Positions 23,706 to 35,983 of a stretch of 64,000 nucleotides of DNA are shown piece by piece (positions within the stretch are counted from its first letter, which is position 1; every line of letters starts with the position of its first letter). A program made the translations under genes and the position numbers. The DNA comes from Pyxicephalus adspersus (lineage: Eukaryota > Chordata > Amphibia > Anura > Pyxicephalidae). Under the pieces are notes generated by a model. The model did not search any database, was not told the DNA's origin, and saw only the letters and a list, made by a program, of their open reading frames with translations. The DNA is taken from contig NC_092858.1 in NCBI RefSeq assembly GCF_032062135.1, positions 130,446,781 through 130,510,780 on the forward strand, given 5' to 3'.

Positions 23706-24634
23706 GTGTGAAAGCAGCCTCAATCTTTTTATCACTTAAGATTTACCTTTAATCTCTTTTATAAAATAATAGGTTCTGGTGCATACCAATTGCTGCAAAC
23801 ATTAGGACATTTTTCTTTATCACTGGAACTAATGAGCAATAAACACAATGATTTCACACTACAAAAATGTATACACTTTAACATCTTTGTATTTATGTCA
23901 TGATTCATTTATTCCAGATCACGCTTTAACCTTTGCACTTCTTCCTGAATTTGCATACATATAGATTTTCCTAAAGAAGCTTCTCACATACAGGTCAGAT
24001 AGTTCTATCACTGCTTCAGGGCCTGGTAGAGGAAATGTTCACAGCTAGACCTTCAACCTTAGTCTGTTTATGCTGAACAACAATGCAGAGAAAAGGGGCA
24101 AGAGGTGAAATTTAAATTATATATCAACCCTGTTTGAACCAGTAAGAAATCATTTTATGCATAGGAAAAAATGAGAAGTGATAAAAGGAGGAAGATTACA
24201 TTGCTTGATCTTGATGCTTACGGTAAGCATAATTTAAATGGTCTGCCTTTCAGTGTCTACATTCTTCAAAGTAAATCTGCCGCTGTTAATATGCAGTTAT
24301 TAAAAAATGTATTTTAAAAAATATTAACAAGAGTTTATATCTCTTTACAGCAGCCTTCTGTTATCCACTATACAGTAAATTAGATTAGAATAAGTCAGGT
24401 AAGCACACTAAGCAAGACTACATGTATACATATGTGTTCTAATAAACAAGTACACAGAAGAGAGACAGCTTCTACAGTATGCTGCCGCTACGTATTAGTC
24501 GCAAGCTAGAGGTAAAGAGGTGAATAGGGTGAGTTGTATTGCTATATTACAGTAAAGAAAATTGAGGTTGTCAGCCAATCCATGATGTTCTGGCAAACAG
24601 TTTTCAAGTACATATCCTCCTAGTTTTCTGTACC
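23706..24634. other. AT-rich non-coding DNA
   Basis: No feature recognised. Confidence 0.5.
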
Positions 24635-25032
24635 TTAAAGTGTATGTAAAGGCAAAATATTTTATTTTAGTTTTGGAAAAAGAAGGGAAGGATTAGACCA
24701 AGTTTTTATTGGTATTTGTGTCTCATCTGGTGTGATTCAGCCTTTTATTTGATCTGCTAATAATTGGTACTAAAATAGACAGAGAAAAATTTAATTTAGA
24801 GTTGTCATGAGAGCAAGAGGTGAGGGAAAATCTTCCAGTGGGGAGATATGTTCTTGTTTTACTTTAGAATATTTCCAGGATGTAATGGGAATTCTCCCAA
24901 GCCAGACACAAACAAATAACATAAAACAAACAAATACCAAACAAAACTGTAACTTTTTCTACTTTATCCAAATCTCCTCCCTATCCAAAAAAATCACTTC
25001 ACTTCACTTTTATTTTTTAGAACATCATTTAA
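24635..25032. mobile_element. Probable TTAA-flanked MITE
   Basis: TTAA at 24635-24638 is followed by agtgtatgtaaaggcaaaat, and 'actttatccaaatctcctcc' (24960) begins a right arm that complements the left 'ttttggaaaaagaagggaag' region. The right boundary TTAA is at 25029-25032. The arms are diverged, so limits are approximate. The open frame at 24807-25097 lies across it and has no domain. Confidence 0.5.
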
Positions 25033-26053
25033 TTTTCACAGCTACTTCAATTTTAGGAACTGCAAAACATATTTACACAAATGGATCTTGTCTATAAACT
25101 GGTAATTCTCTCAATTCAATATACTGTATATATATGGGGAGCAGCAAAACATACTCTGTGATGTGTTATCTATGTTTACATGATGTACTTATTCACCCAA
25201 AAAAAATTACAATGCTACAACATCAGTATATTAAAGTGGTTTTTGGATGCCTGAATTGGATGATTTTTGTGAAAGCTTTTAAATTATGAAAATTTTAATG
25301 GCAGTGCTGGTGCTTGGAACAGACTTAATGAGAATTTGTAGATAGCCATTATAGGAAATGACTACTATTAGTGGTGCTTGGAAAAGTAGTATTATATTTA
25401 AGTGCTGATTCTGCTGCAGGGAATGTCTTTTGAATAGGGAAGAGAAATGGTGGTTAATTTTTCTTCTTCATAAATATATTTTATTTTATCTCTTCATAAA
25501 TCAAGCAGTCCATGTACAAAAGATGTGATCAAAATTATAGAGGGCCACAGAATAGTAAAGGTGACAGTGATTGCAGCGTTAGTGCCAGTGAGCGCAATTT
25601 TAACCACCAGCATGGTCAGACGCAGTGATGGTACAATAAACCCCCATATTGGTGATGAATGGCCATGCTTTTCAACTTGCCTTACACTTGGGGCTCAGCA
25701 GAAGGACTAGATAATCTCCCTGTTTAAATAGACAGTGGCAGTGTTAATTATTATCTTACCCCATGCGTGTTCACTGGTAGTGGTTTAAAACCCCTTTTAC
25801 CATTGGTCAGAGCCATAAAATTTAAATTCATCATTGTTTGTCATCAGTTACCTACCTTATCTCTCTTTCTCCAATGGAACTGGGACTATGTCAGTACAGT
25901 CTGTCCTATTTTCTATGCTGGGTGCTTTAGTGTATTACATTCTGGTGCCCAGTGATTGGCAGATGCATACACAGTGGGGTGCACACAGAAAGGTGTTGGG
26001 AAGAGCATGTTGGACACCAGGGTTCTATAGTTTTTGTTCACACTGTATAATTA
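25033..26053. other. Non-coding DNA
   Basis: No exon recognised. The segment 25530-25700 has locally raised GC and repeated 'cagtgatggt' / 'gtgatgaatgg' motifs and could be an old repeat. Confidence 0.4.
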
Positions 26054-26352
26054 CAGCAACCTTTCCCAACCCTTTACCTATATAGGGACCCATGAAAAAA
26101 ATTTCAAGTCTCGGAGAACTCTGCTAAACCAGTTCAGTCGGAGTAAATACTCACCCCCTTCCATATTGGTGGCAAGTAGATAAATGCCTCCTTATATTGA
26201 CATCCAAAATATCATCTTTAGTTTCTTAGAGATGGTTCTTACAAGTGGTATTGGCCCCAGAACTACAAAGGCAACACTAAATAGTAGGTATTGTATCCTT
26301 AAACCTTAATTAAGATATTAAATCATGAAAAAAAGCCTTAGAGGACCCCAGG
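26054..26352. mobile_element. Old hAT-like element
   Basis: The left end cagcaacctttcccaaccct is a hAT-type terminus. The interior shares 'gggacccatgaaa.aaattt', 'caagtctcggagaac' and 'gccttagaggaccccagg' with elements of this type. The right terminus is eroded; 'gaaggttgta' at 26395-26404 may mark it. No coding capacity. Confidence 0.6.
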
Positions 26353-28050
26353 CTAAATAAAAAGTGGAGCTTTAAAAAGGTACCTGACTTTTTTGAAGGT
26401 TGTATCAGTAATTACTAATAATCTGGCATTTGATTTCATCCCTTTTAATTAATTAAAACTATCACATATTAATCCACATTTCTGCAGGTTTTCCATAACC
26501 CAAGATGCCCAACAGGCAGAACCAGCAGAGTGAAGAATGGTAAAAGTAACACCCAGTCATAAATCCATTATTTCAGTTTTACTGTTACTAATCTCATTCT
26601 TGCCTCCAGCTTCAAGTGTTAATTATTTCTTTTATTAATGTAGTTTAATCACTGTATTTATATCTTGTAACCGTTGTTGCACCTAGCAATTCAGTCCATG
26701 CTTCCGAAAAAGGTTGATGCTGAAAGAGTCAACCAACCTAACCACATGACCTGCATCCATATACTAACTAGGAATCCATCGAATAAATAAACATAAAAAA
26801 TTGCAGGAGCATTCCCCCTTTGACTACAAAAGAAAAGTGTAACTAATGCCACCATTCCTATCGTGGCATTGCTGCCCTGTAGACATTCAATTTTTTCTAG
26901 TATGGTGTTTTTTTTTTTCTTTGGTTGTAATCAGTCTTTGATAGATTATCAAATTTTGCTCCAGGCACGTCATTACATTTTTAATACATATTCTACTATA
27001 TATTTAATCTCTATTAAATAAATACTATATATAAACTACTGGAATTTGAATTATTTGCATGTTCCAACTCATTGTGTGGACATCCTTTACATTTTATTCT
27101 CATGCTGGCAGAATACCAATGAATGTGATACATTTTATAAAAACAAATGTTTGTCTGGTTTCCCCCTTTCATGTGACTTTAATTCATGCCACCTGCACAT
27201 GATGTAATAGAAACTGAATAGGATCTGAAAATCACGCCAGCGTTGTTAAATTGTTTTACATGCCTAGAATTTTAGATGAGCCGTGCTCCTTTTGCAAAAG
27301 AAAAACAGAGACTTTGGAATGTACATATGGTCTAGACAGGGTTTAAAAAGTATGTACACAAATAAACCCTGTCTATGATAGTAGGGGGTACGGTTAAATA
27401 TATTATATGAGTTGATTAAACAATGATTCGAGCAGTAAAACTTTTCCTCTGTTCATTAGTTAATGTGTGTTCATATTATAGACTTCAGCTGGCTTTCATT
27501 AATCTAAATTGAGTCAAACCATAAGCCTTTAGAGATTTTTGGAATATTGCCACATTTGTTCGCAAAACATATTGTCAATTCAGTCATATTATGCAAAGGT
27601 ATAGGCGAAAACGTGCAATCATACTGGTTCCAAAAAACCTTTGTTGGACTCATTTATCAAATGGTGTTGATAATTCAGTACCAAATCTTTCAAATTACTA
27701 ATCCTATTCATATTACAAGTAAATCAGATAAATTCAACAAATTATCTGTCTATTAAATAAATATTGAAAACAGAAAAAAAGTTTCATGGTGTCTAACAAC
27801 GAAAACATCTATCTTCAATTCTAGAGCTTTCACGTTTTAGGTAACAGCCACCAGCAGGTAAAAAAAAAAATTGTCTCCTAATAAATGATTTGTTCTACAA
27901 TGACCAATGTTTCATGTTTTCAAAAAAAAAGTGTATTGTTCTGCTATTCCATTTGAAACTAATATGTTCATTGTTGTAGGCATTAATAGACTGCCACTTG
28001 GGGGAGCAAACGTTGGTCTCAGGTTTAGAGCTATAACCTCATACAGAAGA
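26353..28050. other. AT-rich non-coding DNA
   Basis: No gene recognised. A weak regulatory candidate within it is listed separately. Confidence 0.5.
27035..27330. promoter_or_regulatory. Candidate conserved non-coding block
   Basis: The stretch has an octamer-like atttgcat at 27053, an E-box cacctg near 27191, homeodomain-like ttaattc motifs and balanced composition without repeat hallmarks. This looks like conserved regulatory DNA in texture, but nothing in the sequence alone proves it. Confidence 0.25.
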
Positions 28051-28329
28051 CAAGTGGTCTACAAGAAAATTTTGGTGGTCCCTGGCTCTGGCCTGTGGGC
28101 CCCCAAACAGGGTCAGGAGAGGGCTGCTGGGGGGACTGGACCAGCCAGAGCTGCGAACCATGTCCCCCACACGGATCACAGGTTTAGGGAAGTGGGCAGG
28201 TTGTGTCTCTGGCATCATGACAAATGGCAAATTTCTTCCCCTTTGAATGACACCAGGCTCCCTGCACATGAACGGGCCGGAGCCGGTAAATTTAGAGGTC
28301 CATGAGTCTGAAAAGGTTGGTGACCACTG
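28051..28329. mobile_element. hAT-type MITE, left end eroded
   Basis: The right end aaaaggttggtgaccactg is an intact hAT-type terminus. The core begins ggtggtccctggctctggcc and includes 'gggtcaggagagggctgctg', 'gccagagctgcgaac' and 'ggtttagggaagtgggcagg'. The left terminus (caagtggtctac at 28051) is uncertain and no 8-bp duplication was found. Open frames on both strands here are spurious. Confidence 0.75.
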
Positions 28330-28499
28330 TGTTAAAAATTGACATTGAAAAAAGAGAAACTTTCATTTTGTTTACTAGACACACATAAACCTTTCTTTGT
28401 GGTCAGAACCCCTAGCTTTGGCCAGAATGTGTACAACAATTTTCCTGTCTGATATTCAAAACGTAACAATGGGCAGAGATATACTGCATTTCTAAATAG
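28330..28499. other. Non-coding DNA
   Basis: No feature recognised. Confidence 0.5.
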
Positions 28500-28858
28500 A
28501 GGCAAAAATAGCTAATCAGGGAGTGGAAGGGAAACTGGTAGAAAGATATGGAATGGGAAATGGGGAGCAAACAGTGGAAAATGAAAATAAGAGGAAAAGG
28601 AAATAAGGATTATGTAATATGGTATCTTTTCACTCCAGAAAAATGAAAATAAGAGTGAAAATAATTGAAAAAGAGAGCAAAAACAGTGTAAAACAGAAGA
28701 AAGAAAAAAAAGAAGGAAGGAAAGAGAAAGGCAAAAAAGAAAATAAACTGAAAAAAGAAAAATGAAAGAGTAGGAAAGGGGAAGAAAATAGAAATGAACG
28801 TAAGGGGAAAGAAAGAAATGAAAAGGAAAAAAATGGAGAAAGGTATGGAGAGGTACAA
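28500..28858 (+). repeat. Polypurine tract, GAAA-rich
   Basis: For about 360 bp the plus strand is almost all A and G, with irregular gaaa, gagaaa and aagg units. The minus strand is correspondingly pyrimidine-rich, which is why an 86-codon frame full of Phe and Ser lies open at 28610-28870. No regular unit can be set, so it is low-complexity sequence and not a clean microsatellite. Confidence 0.9.
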
Positions 28859-29132
28859 TATATTCATCATATCTCAGTTACATATAACCTGAAAATAATA
28901 CAGGCAGTTTTGTTTAAATAAATAGAGACCTGTTTGGGCATGACCCTATGGCATTTCTCATTGTAATATTACTGGCTAGGATGTGTTTAGAACCTATTTG
29001 AAGGTGACCTAATTGCAATACGGTTGGTGGTAGGCATCCATAAACTTTGTTTTTGTGACTGCATAGAGCTTTTTTTTTGACAAACACCTCTACACTGACA
29101 TATTATGGCATACCTGTTAAACTTGGATTCAA
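28859..29132. other. AT-rich non-coding DNA
   Basis: No feature recognised. Confidence 0.5.
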
Positions 29133-29321
29133 TGGGACTGATTTATCAATGCTCTTCAAGACTGGAGAGTAAAGACTATCACTGGGAAAACAGGGCAATC
29201 CAGCAAACCTTGGAATTGGAAACATTTCCCAAATATTGGTAAATGATTTTTAAGAAATGATTGCTGGATCACTCAGGTTCTCTCATGATAGTCTGTCTTC
29301 CCCAGTTTTAATAAATCATTT
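29133..29321. mobile_element. Palindromic MITE, copy 5
   Basis: The left end gggactgatttatcaatgct and right end cagttttaataaatcattta pair imperfectly. The inner arms 'actatcactgggaaaacagg' and 'ctcaggttctctcatgatag' mark subfamily 2. The centre is diverged. Confidence 0.8.
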
Positions 29322-30886
29322 AGCATTTTTTTGGAATGTGCAAATGTGTTACCATGTGACACACATGTGCAAAAACAGGAATGTACAATATTACAGTTTT
29401 ACACTGCATGTCTGACATTTAGCAGCAAGCAGATGACATTTTTTTTCTACTCAGTTTATTATCATAAAAATATATTACAGATAGATAGAAACATAATCGA
29501 GTGTCAAGGGCTGATTGTGCACAAGGCCTTGGTTTTCCTTTCATATTCATTGTCTGCTTTGTTAGTATGCTGGTCTCTCTGTGTCCCTGATTTGTTTTAT
29601 AGGGTGATGACTCATAAAAGACAAGGACAAAAAATGGCTTTGGTAGCTATCTGTTTATGGCTGATTGGTTGTTTTTCCCCTTCTGATAGCTACAGGCAGA
29701 GAAGAAAAGAGCAGCTTATCAAACACTTCAATCTTGTTTGCCGAATGTAACAGCTTATGAGAAAATGGCTGCCTTGTTTTTCAGACTCTTCAGGATATGA
29801 CCACGCAAGAGAAAATGGGGATCGAAGGATGAAAAAAACATATTAATGTTCGTTATCATGCCATTTAACATCCAGAAATAAACATGTCTTGCATCAATGT
29901 CTCCAAACAGACCTGAACCTTGAAAGAACTCTGTCCACGCATGCAACAAAAATATAAATTGTTAGAAAGTATACCACAGGTTTTATAGTTAATTACAATT
30001 TGACCGCTGATGCCGTAAACAGAACTTGGACACATTTAAGAGATTTTGTCCAGAAAAAGTAAGAAAAAACTTTCTGGTAGGTCTATGAGGTTGACTACAA
30101 AGTGAAAAACTATAAGTTATAGTACTGCCTGCAGCAACTGGAATACATGAAATATTGGCCTGTATCCTTGACAAATTCCATTCCCATTTATTTTGTAGCA
30201 AATCCAGTGACCTAACCCTTTACGACAGAGAAAAAAAGAGGTTCTATAAACAACACTGAAAATGACAGAGATATAACATTGCTGGAGCAATAAACCAGCC
30301 AAACACCAGAAGGTCTTACAAATATTTTTTGCTTAAAGCTGAACATCGTGCAAAGAGTTACACAAATGAAATACATATATGAGCATAGTTTACTGGCAAA
30401 TGTCTTACTAATCCATCCTGTTTTGAGATTTACATACTTCCCTGTCTATCAGGCAAGAGGACCTGATCCTTCTATCATGCAGTTTCATATTCAGTTATAC
30501 TTATAGGTTTCCTCTGCTCCTCTTTTCTGTGACTGGACAGAGAATGTAGAAACAGCACACTGATGAGCTTATTTCTTAGTCACTCAGCTCTCTCCTTCCT
30601 TTAGCAAGCTTTGCGTACTACAGCCAACCCGACTGTCTCCTTGAACTGCTTCCTCCACAAACAGGACTTCAAAAGTGTGATATCATGTTATACAGAGGAA
30701 ATCACACTGCTTGTGATAAAAAAAACATTTATTGTGCTGGGCCAATCACCAACCACCAACGCTGTCACATGAAGGAAGTCACCGTTTCCTCCATACCCAA
30801 GAGTATCGGGGGACTGTACGTAATACATTAAAGGAAAACTGTTACTTTATCCTGCATGGGTACAGAATTGCTTTATATAAGGATTC
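29322..30886. other. AT-rich non-coding DNA
   Basis: No exon recognised. The 139-codon plus-strand frame at 29331-29750 has no domain, signal peptide or relative that I know, and shows no coding-like composition. Confidence 0.45.
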
Positions 30887-31645
30887 TTAAAGTTGACCTG
30901 AACTCTAACATTAGATTTAATATTAGATATATATTCCCACTTACTTGTGTTGTGGTTTTACCCCCCCCAAGCTTGTATCTATTATTAAAAACATTTTATG
31001 TATAGAAGTTGCCAGATTGATCGTGCCATCATCCCCTGACCTTCCACTCCCACAGCCCTGATTGGTCAGCAAGTTTAGTGCTTTTTCTGTGACTGATGAT
31101 GTCAATCTCCCATGAGCCCCTGCAGCTCCTTTTCCCTGCTCGGGCCCTGGAGAGCCTAGGGTGAGAGGCAGGGGTGTATTGGGGCGAGCACGGGTGGGAA
31201 CGATGTGCCCTCCCTTTTTTCGTAATTGGGCATGCGCGCCTGCTTATTTTGCAAAGAATTGTTTGGTGACCCTGTGGCTCTGGCGATGTCAGGAGAGTGG
31301 GGGGGTGCACCAGCCAGAGCCACGGACCAAGTCTCCCGTATGGAATTGCAGGCTAAGGGAGGTGGGCGGGTTGTCTCTCTGTTCTGGTGTCATGACGTCA
31401 CTCTGGGGGAAGTTTCTTCCCCTTTGATTGTCACATAGGCAGGGGTGTAATGGGGCACGTTTACATACCAATTATGTGCATGTGCGCTCGCCATGAATAG
31501 TACCGTGCCCCCCCTTCTTTTTTTACAGGTATTTTTTGGACAGTTAAAGGGATTTAAACAAAAGTAAAACCCAGAGAGATCAGTATAACCTGGTCTATAT
31601 CATCCATAAGCTCTAGTTGAAAATGTGAGTTTAGGTTCGCATTAA
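30887..31645. mobile_element. TTAA-flanked element with internal insertion
   Basis: TTAA at 30887-30890 starts ttaaagttgacctgaactct. The inverted right end, from TTAA at 31642-31645, reads ttaatgcgaacctaaactca. The two agree at about 15 of the first 19 positions. The 759-bp length exceeds the other TTAA elements here, because the middle (about 31166-31456) carries a block of hAT-type core bracketed by a 20-bp direct repeat. No transposase reading frame remains. Confidence 0.7.
31166..31456. repeat. 20-bp direct repeat bracketing hAT-type core
   Basis: aggcaggggtgtattggggc at 31166-31185 and aggcaggggtgtaatggggc at 31437-31456 differ at one base. Between them 31262-31432 carries 'ctgtggctctggcgatgtca', 'ccagccagagccacggacca', 'gggaggtgggcgggttg' and tgacgtcac, all part of the shared hAT MITE core. 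The repeat is too long for a hAT duplication, so it may reflect a tandem duplication or gene-conversion event. Confidence 0.65.
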
Positions 31646-33061
31646 AGCAGCAGCGTAAAGCTAACAACTCAAAATCATCCTGCTGAAGTAAAATCGGGAC
31701 TTTTAGTTTTATAATTATTCACGTTTCTAAATAACACCAACCTAATATCCAGCACTGTACATAGTCATGGATGCTTTAGCATATTTAGCATATTTTCTCT
31801 TCTTACCCCCGTCTTCCTACAGTATCATCACTGTAAAGTTTAGAAACTGCAGACCTATTTTATGGGAATTTGTGCCATAAAGTTGACAACAAGCCAAAAT
31901 AAAATGCTTTTTTTTTAAATCTTTGCAAGGTTATAGTCTCATGGTGTCTGGAATACACAAGACTGTATGCTGCTCTTTTTGTTTAGGGGAATATTCTGTC
32001 AAATAAATGGATGGGATAGAAGGTGTAAATGTAAAATGAAAATCTTGACAGCAAATCAATAGTAAGCTTTAGATGAGCCTGACTCAATTAAATCAATTGA
32101 GCATGTGGGAGGCGGGTTAACACTGAGTGATCGAATACTGAGACCTATGTAGCTCTTTTTCTCAACAAATACTTTGATAATATCTACTCCAAGAGATGTA
32201 CCATGTACAGTGAAACATTCTCTATTTGATGGTAGATGCAGTAAAAAAAAATAATGATTGCAGATAAAAGGCTACAGCCAGTGCAAAAAAAAATAGCAAT
32301 TTGCTTATGTCTGGGCTTTAGATCTTTATGTGTCCCTGCTGGGGTAATTAACTCTGTTTGTCCTTGTGACTGCTAACAATGGGGCAGAAATTGGATGAAA
32401 ATGCAAAATATTTATTTTCTTTGGGACAGAAATAGAGGAAAAATAATCTATACCTGTTTTGGACGTGTGTATAGGAGGAAATTTTGCCATCTTTTCCTCT
32501 GTGTTCATATTGTCTAAAGACCAATTTAAACTTTTACGTTACCCCAATGGGACACACAACAAAAAGTCTGGTAAAGGTTCTGACTAGAGATGAGAAAAGT
32601 TGAGAAATGTACTTTTAAAAAAAAATGTTGGTAAAATGCATTAAATTCTATAGCTGCGTTTTTTCATGCTAATTGCAAAGGCATTAAACATCATCAAGGC
32701 ACTTGTGGGAACAAGACACCGGAAAAAAATGAGTATGAAGCAAAAGTAAGGCAAAGTCTGGAAAAACTGTTTTTACCCATTAAAAAGTTACCCATAATCT
32801 TTTTTTGAGTTAATTGCAAAACCCTATATTATATTGGTTAAAAGCTTTTTATTTTTTTGCATATGTTAAATTATAGACAATTAACTACTGCATGTGAAGT
32901 ATCTCTGTAAACAGCATGTTTTTGTGCTGAATAAATATGAGACACTTTCATTTAATCACATTTTCCACTTGGAAAAATCTCAAACCTAAAAGTGGCACCT
33001 TTATTACCATGACACGTACCTCTTAGTGTGTGTAAAAATATGTGGATAATGCACTTTAGAG
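31646..33061. other. AT-rich non-coding DNA
   Basis: No gene or repeat family recognised. Confidence 0.5.
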
Positions 33062-33377
33062 CAATGGTCGCCAACCTTTTCGGTCCCACGGACCACTAAA
33101 ATTACCACATGCGCGGGGAGCCGGTTGTCACTCAAAGGGGGAGAAACCTCCCCCATAGTGATGTCATGATTACAAAACCCAGCCCACTCTTCCATCGTAG
33201 ATCTGAGCCTGCGATGGGAAAGTGGGCGGGTTGTGTCCAAGGACACAGCCCCCCCATTTCCTTGAGCCTAGGAACTGTACGGTGGACGTGGTCCGCAGCT
33301 CTGGCTGGTGTGTCCCCCCCAGCGTGGCCGCTGTGACCCCCTAAATTTTCTCGCGGACCACCAATTGGCGACCACTG
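33062..33377. mobile_element. hAT-type MITE, intact ends
   Basis: A 316-bp element with left end caatggtcgccaaccttttc and inverted right end cagtggtcgccaattgg. The flanks ctttagag (33054-33061) and ctttcgag (33378-33385) agree at 7 of 8 positions. The core has imperfect arms gcccactcttccatcgtag and ctgcgatgggaaagtgggc and the 'gcagctctggctggtg' block. It is the best preserved member of this termini type in the window. Confidence 0.92.
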
Positions 33378-34427
33378 CTTTCGAGAACAACCAATGCTAT
33401 CACTACAATGGAATCACACACTACTAAAAAAAGTCAACAAGGAATAAAACTCCCCAAAAACCCTCCGTATTAACTCTACTTGACTAGTTTGAGTTATATG
33501 TTTTTTTATTTCCTTTACCAGCAATTAAAGTTCTCATTTTGTAATGTTTTTATGTGTACATGCATGATGTAGAAACTTTCTGCTGGTTGTTCAGCATTCA
33601 TGAATGGAAACTGCTGAATGGTTGCCATCTAGCAGTTTTTGCTACAACAGGCCTAATGTAAGTAGGTGCATACTCATAATACTTGGTGTCTCAATGTACC
33701 TTGACTACGGCTGGACATAAAAATCATCTAAAAGAAGAAAAAAACTAATGTGTACTTAACATGTTTGTTTAATCTGTTTCTTCTTGCTGAACAAATCTAC
33801 ATTATGCTTATGTGTGAATGATTAAATAATTACTCAATTTCCTTACAAAGTAAGGATGACATTTTTCTGTGCTAATTTGCCTGCTGGGTAACTATGTTTT
33901 ATGACTATTAATAGTTCATCTTCTGTTTGCAGAGGTGTCAATATTTCAATTCAAGCTCATAGCAACAAAAAATGCCTGCATGGATTATTTCATTTTGTTC
34001 ATTTGTTCAATTGCATATTTCAAGTTAAGCAAAAACGTAAATTGTGCTTGCATATGATCAAGGCATTTCAAGAAACCTTTTCAGTACAAATGCTCTACCT
34101 TTACATTCCATGGATGGTCACAGTTTGCTGAATCACTCGAGATCTTATTAGTAATTCTCATTTGTATAGTACAAGTCATTTGTCAGTGTCAGAAAAACTG
34201 CTGCAAAGATAAAGGTGATTTCTATTTGAAATATTTGGCCAACTGTATGAGTTAATTTTTCTAGAATTGATTTTTTTGGTGACATATTTGGATTAGTTTA
34301 ATAAACTAAACAAATATTCCAGTTCTAAATGCACATACTTGCATGTTTGTAGTTACCAACTTCAGATTAACACTAGGCACATTATAGGTGTTTGTATGAA
34401 AAATCCACCACAGAGTCAGTCCTATTT
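33378..34427. other. AT-rich non-coding DNA
   Basis: No feature recognised. Confidence 0.5.
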
Positions 34428-34640
34428 TTCCAGTTTCCTCCCACATTTCCAAAAACATAGGATGGTTGGCTTACCCTCAAAATCTGGCATTGACTGTCTT
34501 AATGACATATGACTATGGTAGAGATATTAGATTGTGAACCCTTTTGAGGGACAGCTAGTAATATGACTATGGACTTTGTAAAGCGCCGTGTAAAATAAAT
34601 ACTAATAAAATGCCATAGAAATACTAATTATTAATAACAA
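34428..34640 (+). mobile_element. tRNA-derived SINE, 5'-truncated copy
   Basis: It starts at ccagtttcctcccacatttc, past the tRNA-like head, and shares 'atgacatatgactatggtag', 'agatattagattgtgaaccc', 'gagggacagctagtaatatg' and 'ggactttgtaaagcgc' with the copies at 17.7 and 52.1 kb. It ends in an AT-rich tail of aataaatac/taataac units. Confidence 0.85.
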
Positions 34641-35888
34641 TATATAAACTCCATGAAAACAACATTCCTTGTAAGAAAATATTTCTGGACATCAGGACTA
34701 TGAGGCAAGAATGTATACCACTTGGCCAAACTGCTACTAAGTTAACTGTAAGAGATTTAGGCAACATATTGCCTTCCTACACAATAACCAGATCTACCAG
34801 GTGTCAATCATTGCACCTTGGTAACAAAAACTTAAAAATGCCCTGAATAAACAACTTCCAGACAACAATTGTTTAGAGCAGGACCCAGTTGCCTACATGT
34901 ACCTTTGTTCTCAAATCATTTTCTGTGCATACTAATTTTACCTAAAACCAGGCCATAGTATACAGGGCCTCCAACCTGCTCTAAATCAAAGCTTTGTAAT
35001 GCAGTCTTCAGTACAACTATTCAACAGGGTACCACTGGCCACAAAGGTACTACAATGGATAGTGGTATAGCTTAGTGCAGGTTCACAAAGTCAATGCCTA
35101 TTGAATTTGTGATGAGTCTAAGGGCCTTGGTGTTTCAAAATAACATCTAAAAAATACCTCCAGACAGCTTTTGTTGCTTTTTAATTGAAAGTTAAACTAA
35201 TTAAAATCTTTAAATATATATCATTGTCAGATAGCCCATAACAAATGCTTCTCTTTCCAGGAGGTGTATTAGCTAAATTAATTCAGCATTTAGTAATGAC
35301 TTAGAAACTTTGCAGCTCAGAACTAACAAACTATAATCTTCTAATTTTGGGTTTTAGTGAATTCCGCTGCATGTGTCAGATTTTATTAAAGGATGTACCA
35401 AATGTATTTAATCCGTGAAAGCATGATTCATATCCTATAAATATAGTCCAAGAATCATATGTGAGGGCCAAAACTTTGTAAGTAATAAACAAATCTACAT
35501 CACTGGCATTTTCACTTCATGCCATAGGAAAAACATGAGACTTCCCCAGCTGACCTCTTCATCCTAAAATTCTGGTTCCTGGTTGTCATGCAGACCCATC
35601 AATCGAGTCACTCATCTGAAAGCATTTTATTTTTCCTAGTGGGGATATTTGTCTTTTGTCTGACTGTCCTGATCTCTATGTTTGTTTCAGGTCAGTCACT
35701 CAAAAAGTACTGAAACCACTGAAAAGGCAGCCCCTTTATTTATGACTTACTTCAAAGTTAGTTATACAGGAGAAAGTATGATATGTCAAAAGCAGCCTAT
35801 AACTGAAAAGATTAACTCAACTGTAGATGATTTACTAAAGGTGTTTAGGCTGGTCATTTAGCAGAATAATGATCACTCTGCGACGGAT
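34641..35888. other. Non-coding DNA
   Basis: No gene recognised. The segment 35540-35720 has balanced composition and a polypyrimidine-AG (gtttgtttcag at about 35690), but no open exon follows. Confidence 0.45.
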
Positions 35889-35983
35889 TTAACTTAGCTT
35901 AGTGAACGAGATTACATTTCCTTGCAAATGATAGGGTATTCTTTGCTAAGTGAACGTTCAGTACATTCACTAAGCTAAGTAAA
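35889..35983. repeat. Long imperfect hairpin
   Basis: The arm ttaacttagcttagtgaa (35889-35906) pairs with ttcactaagctaagtaaa (35966-35983) at 17 of 18 positions. The 59-base loop has further internal matches (tgctaagtgaacgttca). It is probably the centre of a foldback MITE whose outer limits are unclear; a related 'gttcacttagcaaag' lies at 46412. Confidence 0.75.

Noticed and set aside
28610..28870. Phe-rich minus-strand frame resembling a membrane protein
   Set aside because: It is the complement of a polypurine tract; hydrophobicity is a by-product of ttt/ttc codons.
29331..29750. 139-codon plus-strand frame as a possible exon or gene
   Set aside because: No known family, domain, promoter or splice context; composition is the same as the surrounding non-coding DNA.
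31166..31456. 20-bp direct repeat as a transposon target duplication
   Set aside because: hAT duplications are 8 bp; 20 bp with one mismatch fits a tandem duplication or recombination better.
35690..35720. Splice acceptor (gtttgtttcag) marking an exon
   Set aside because: The sequence after it has early stops in all frames and no family match.
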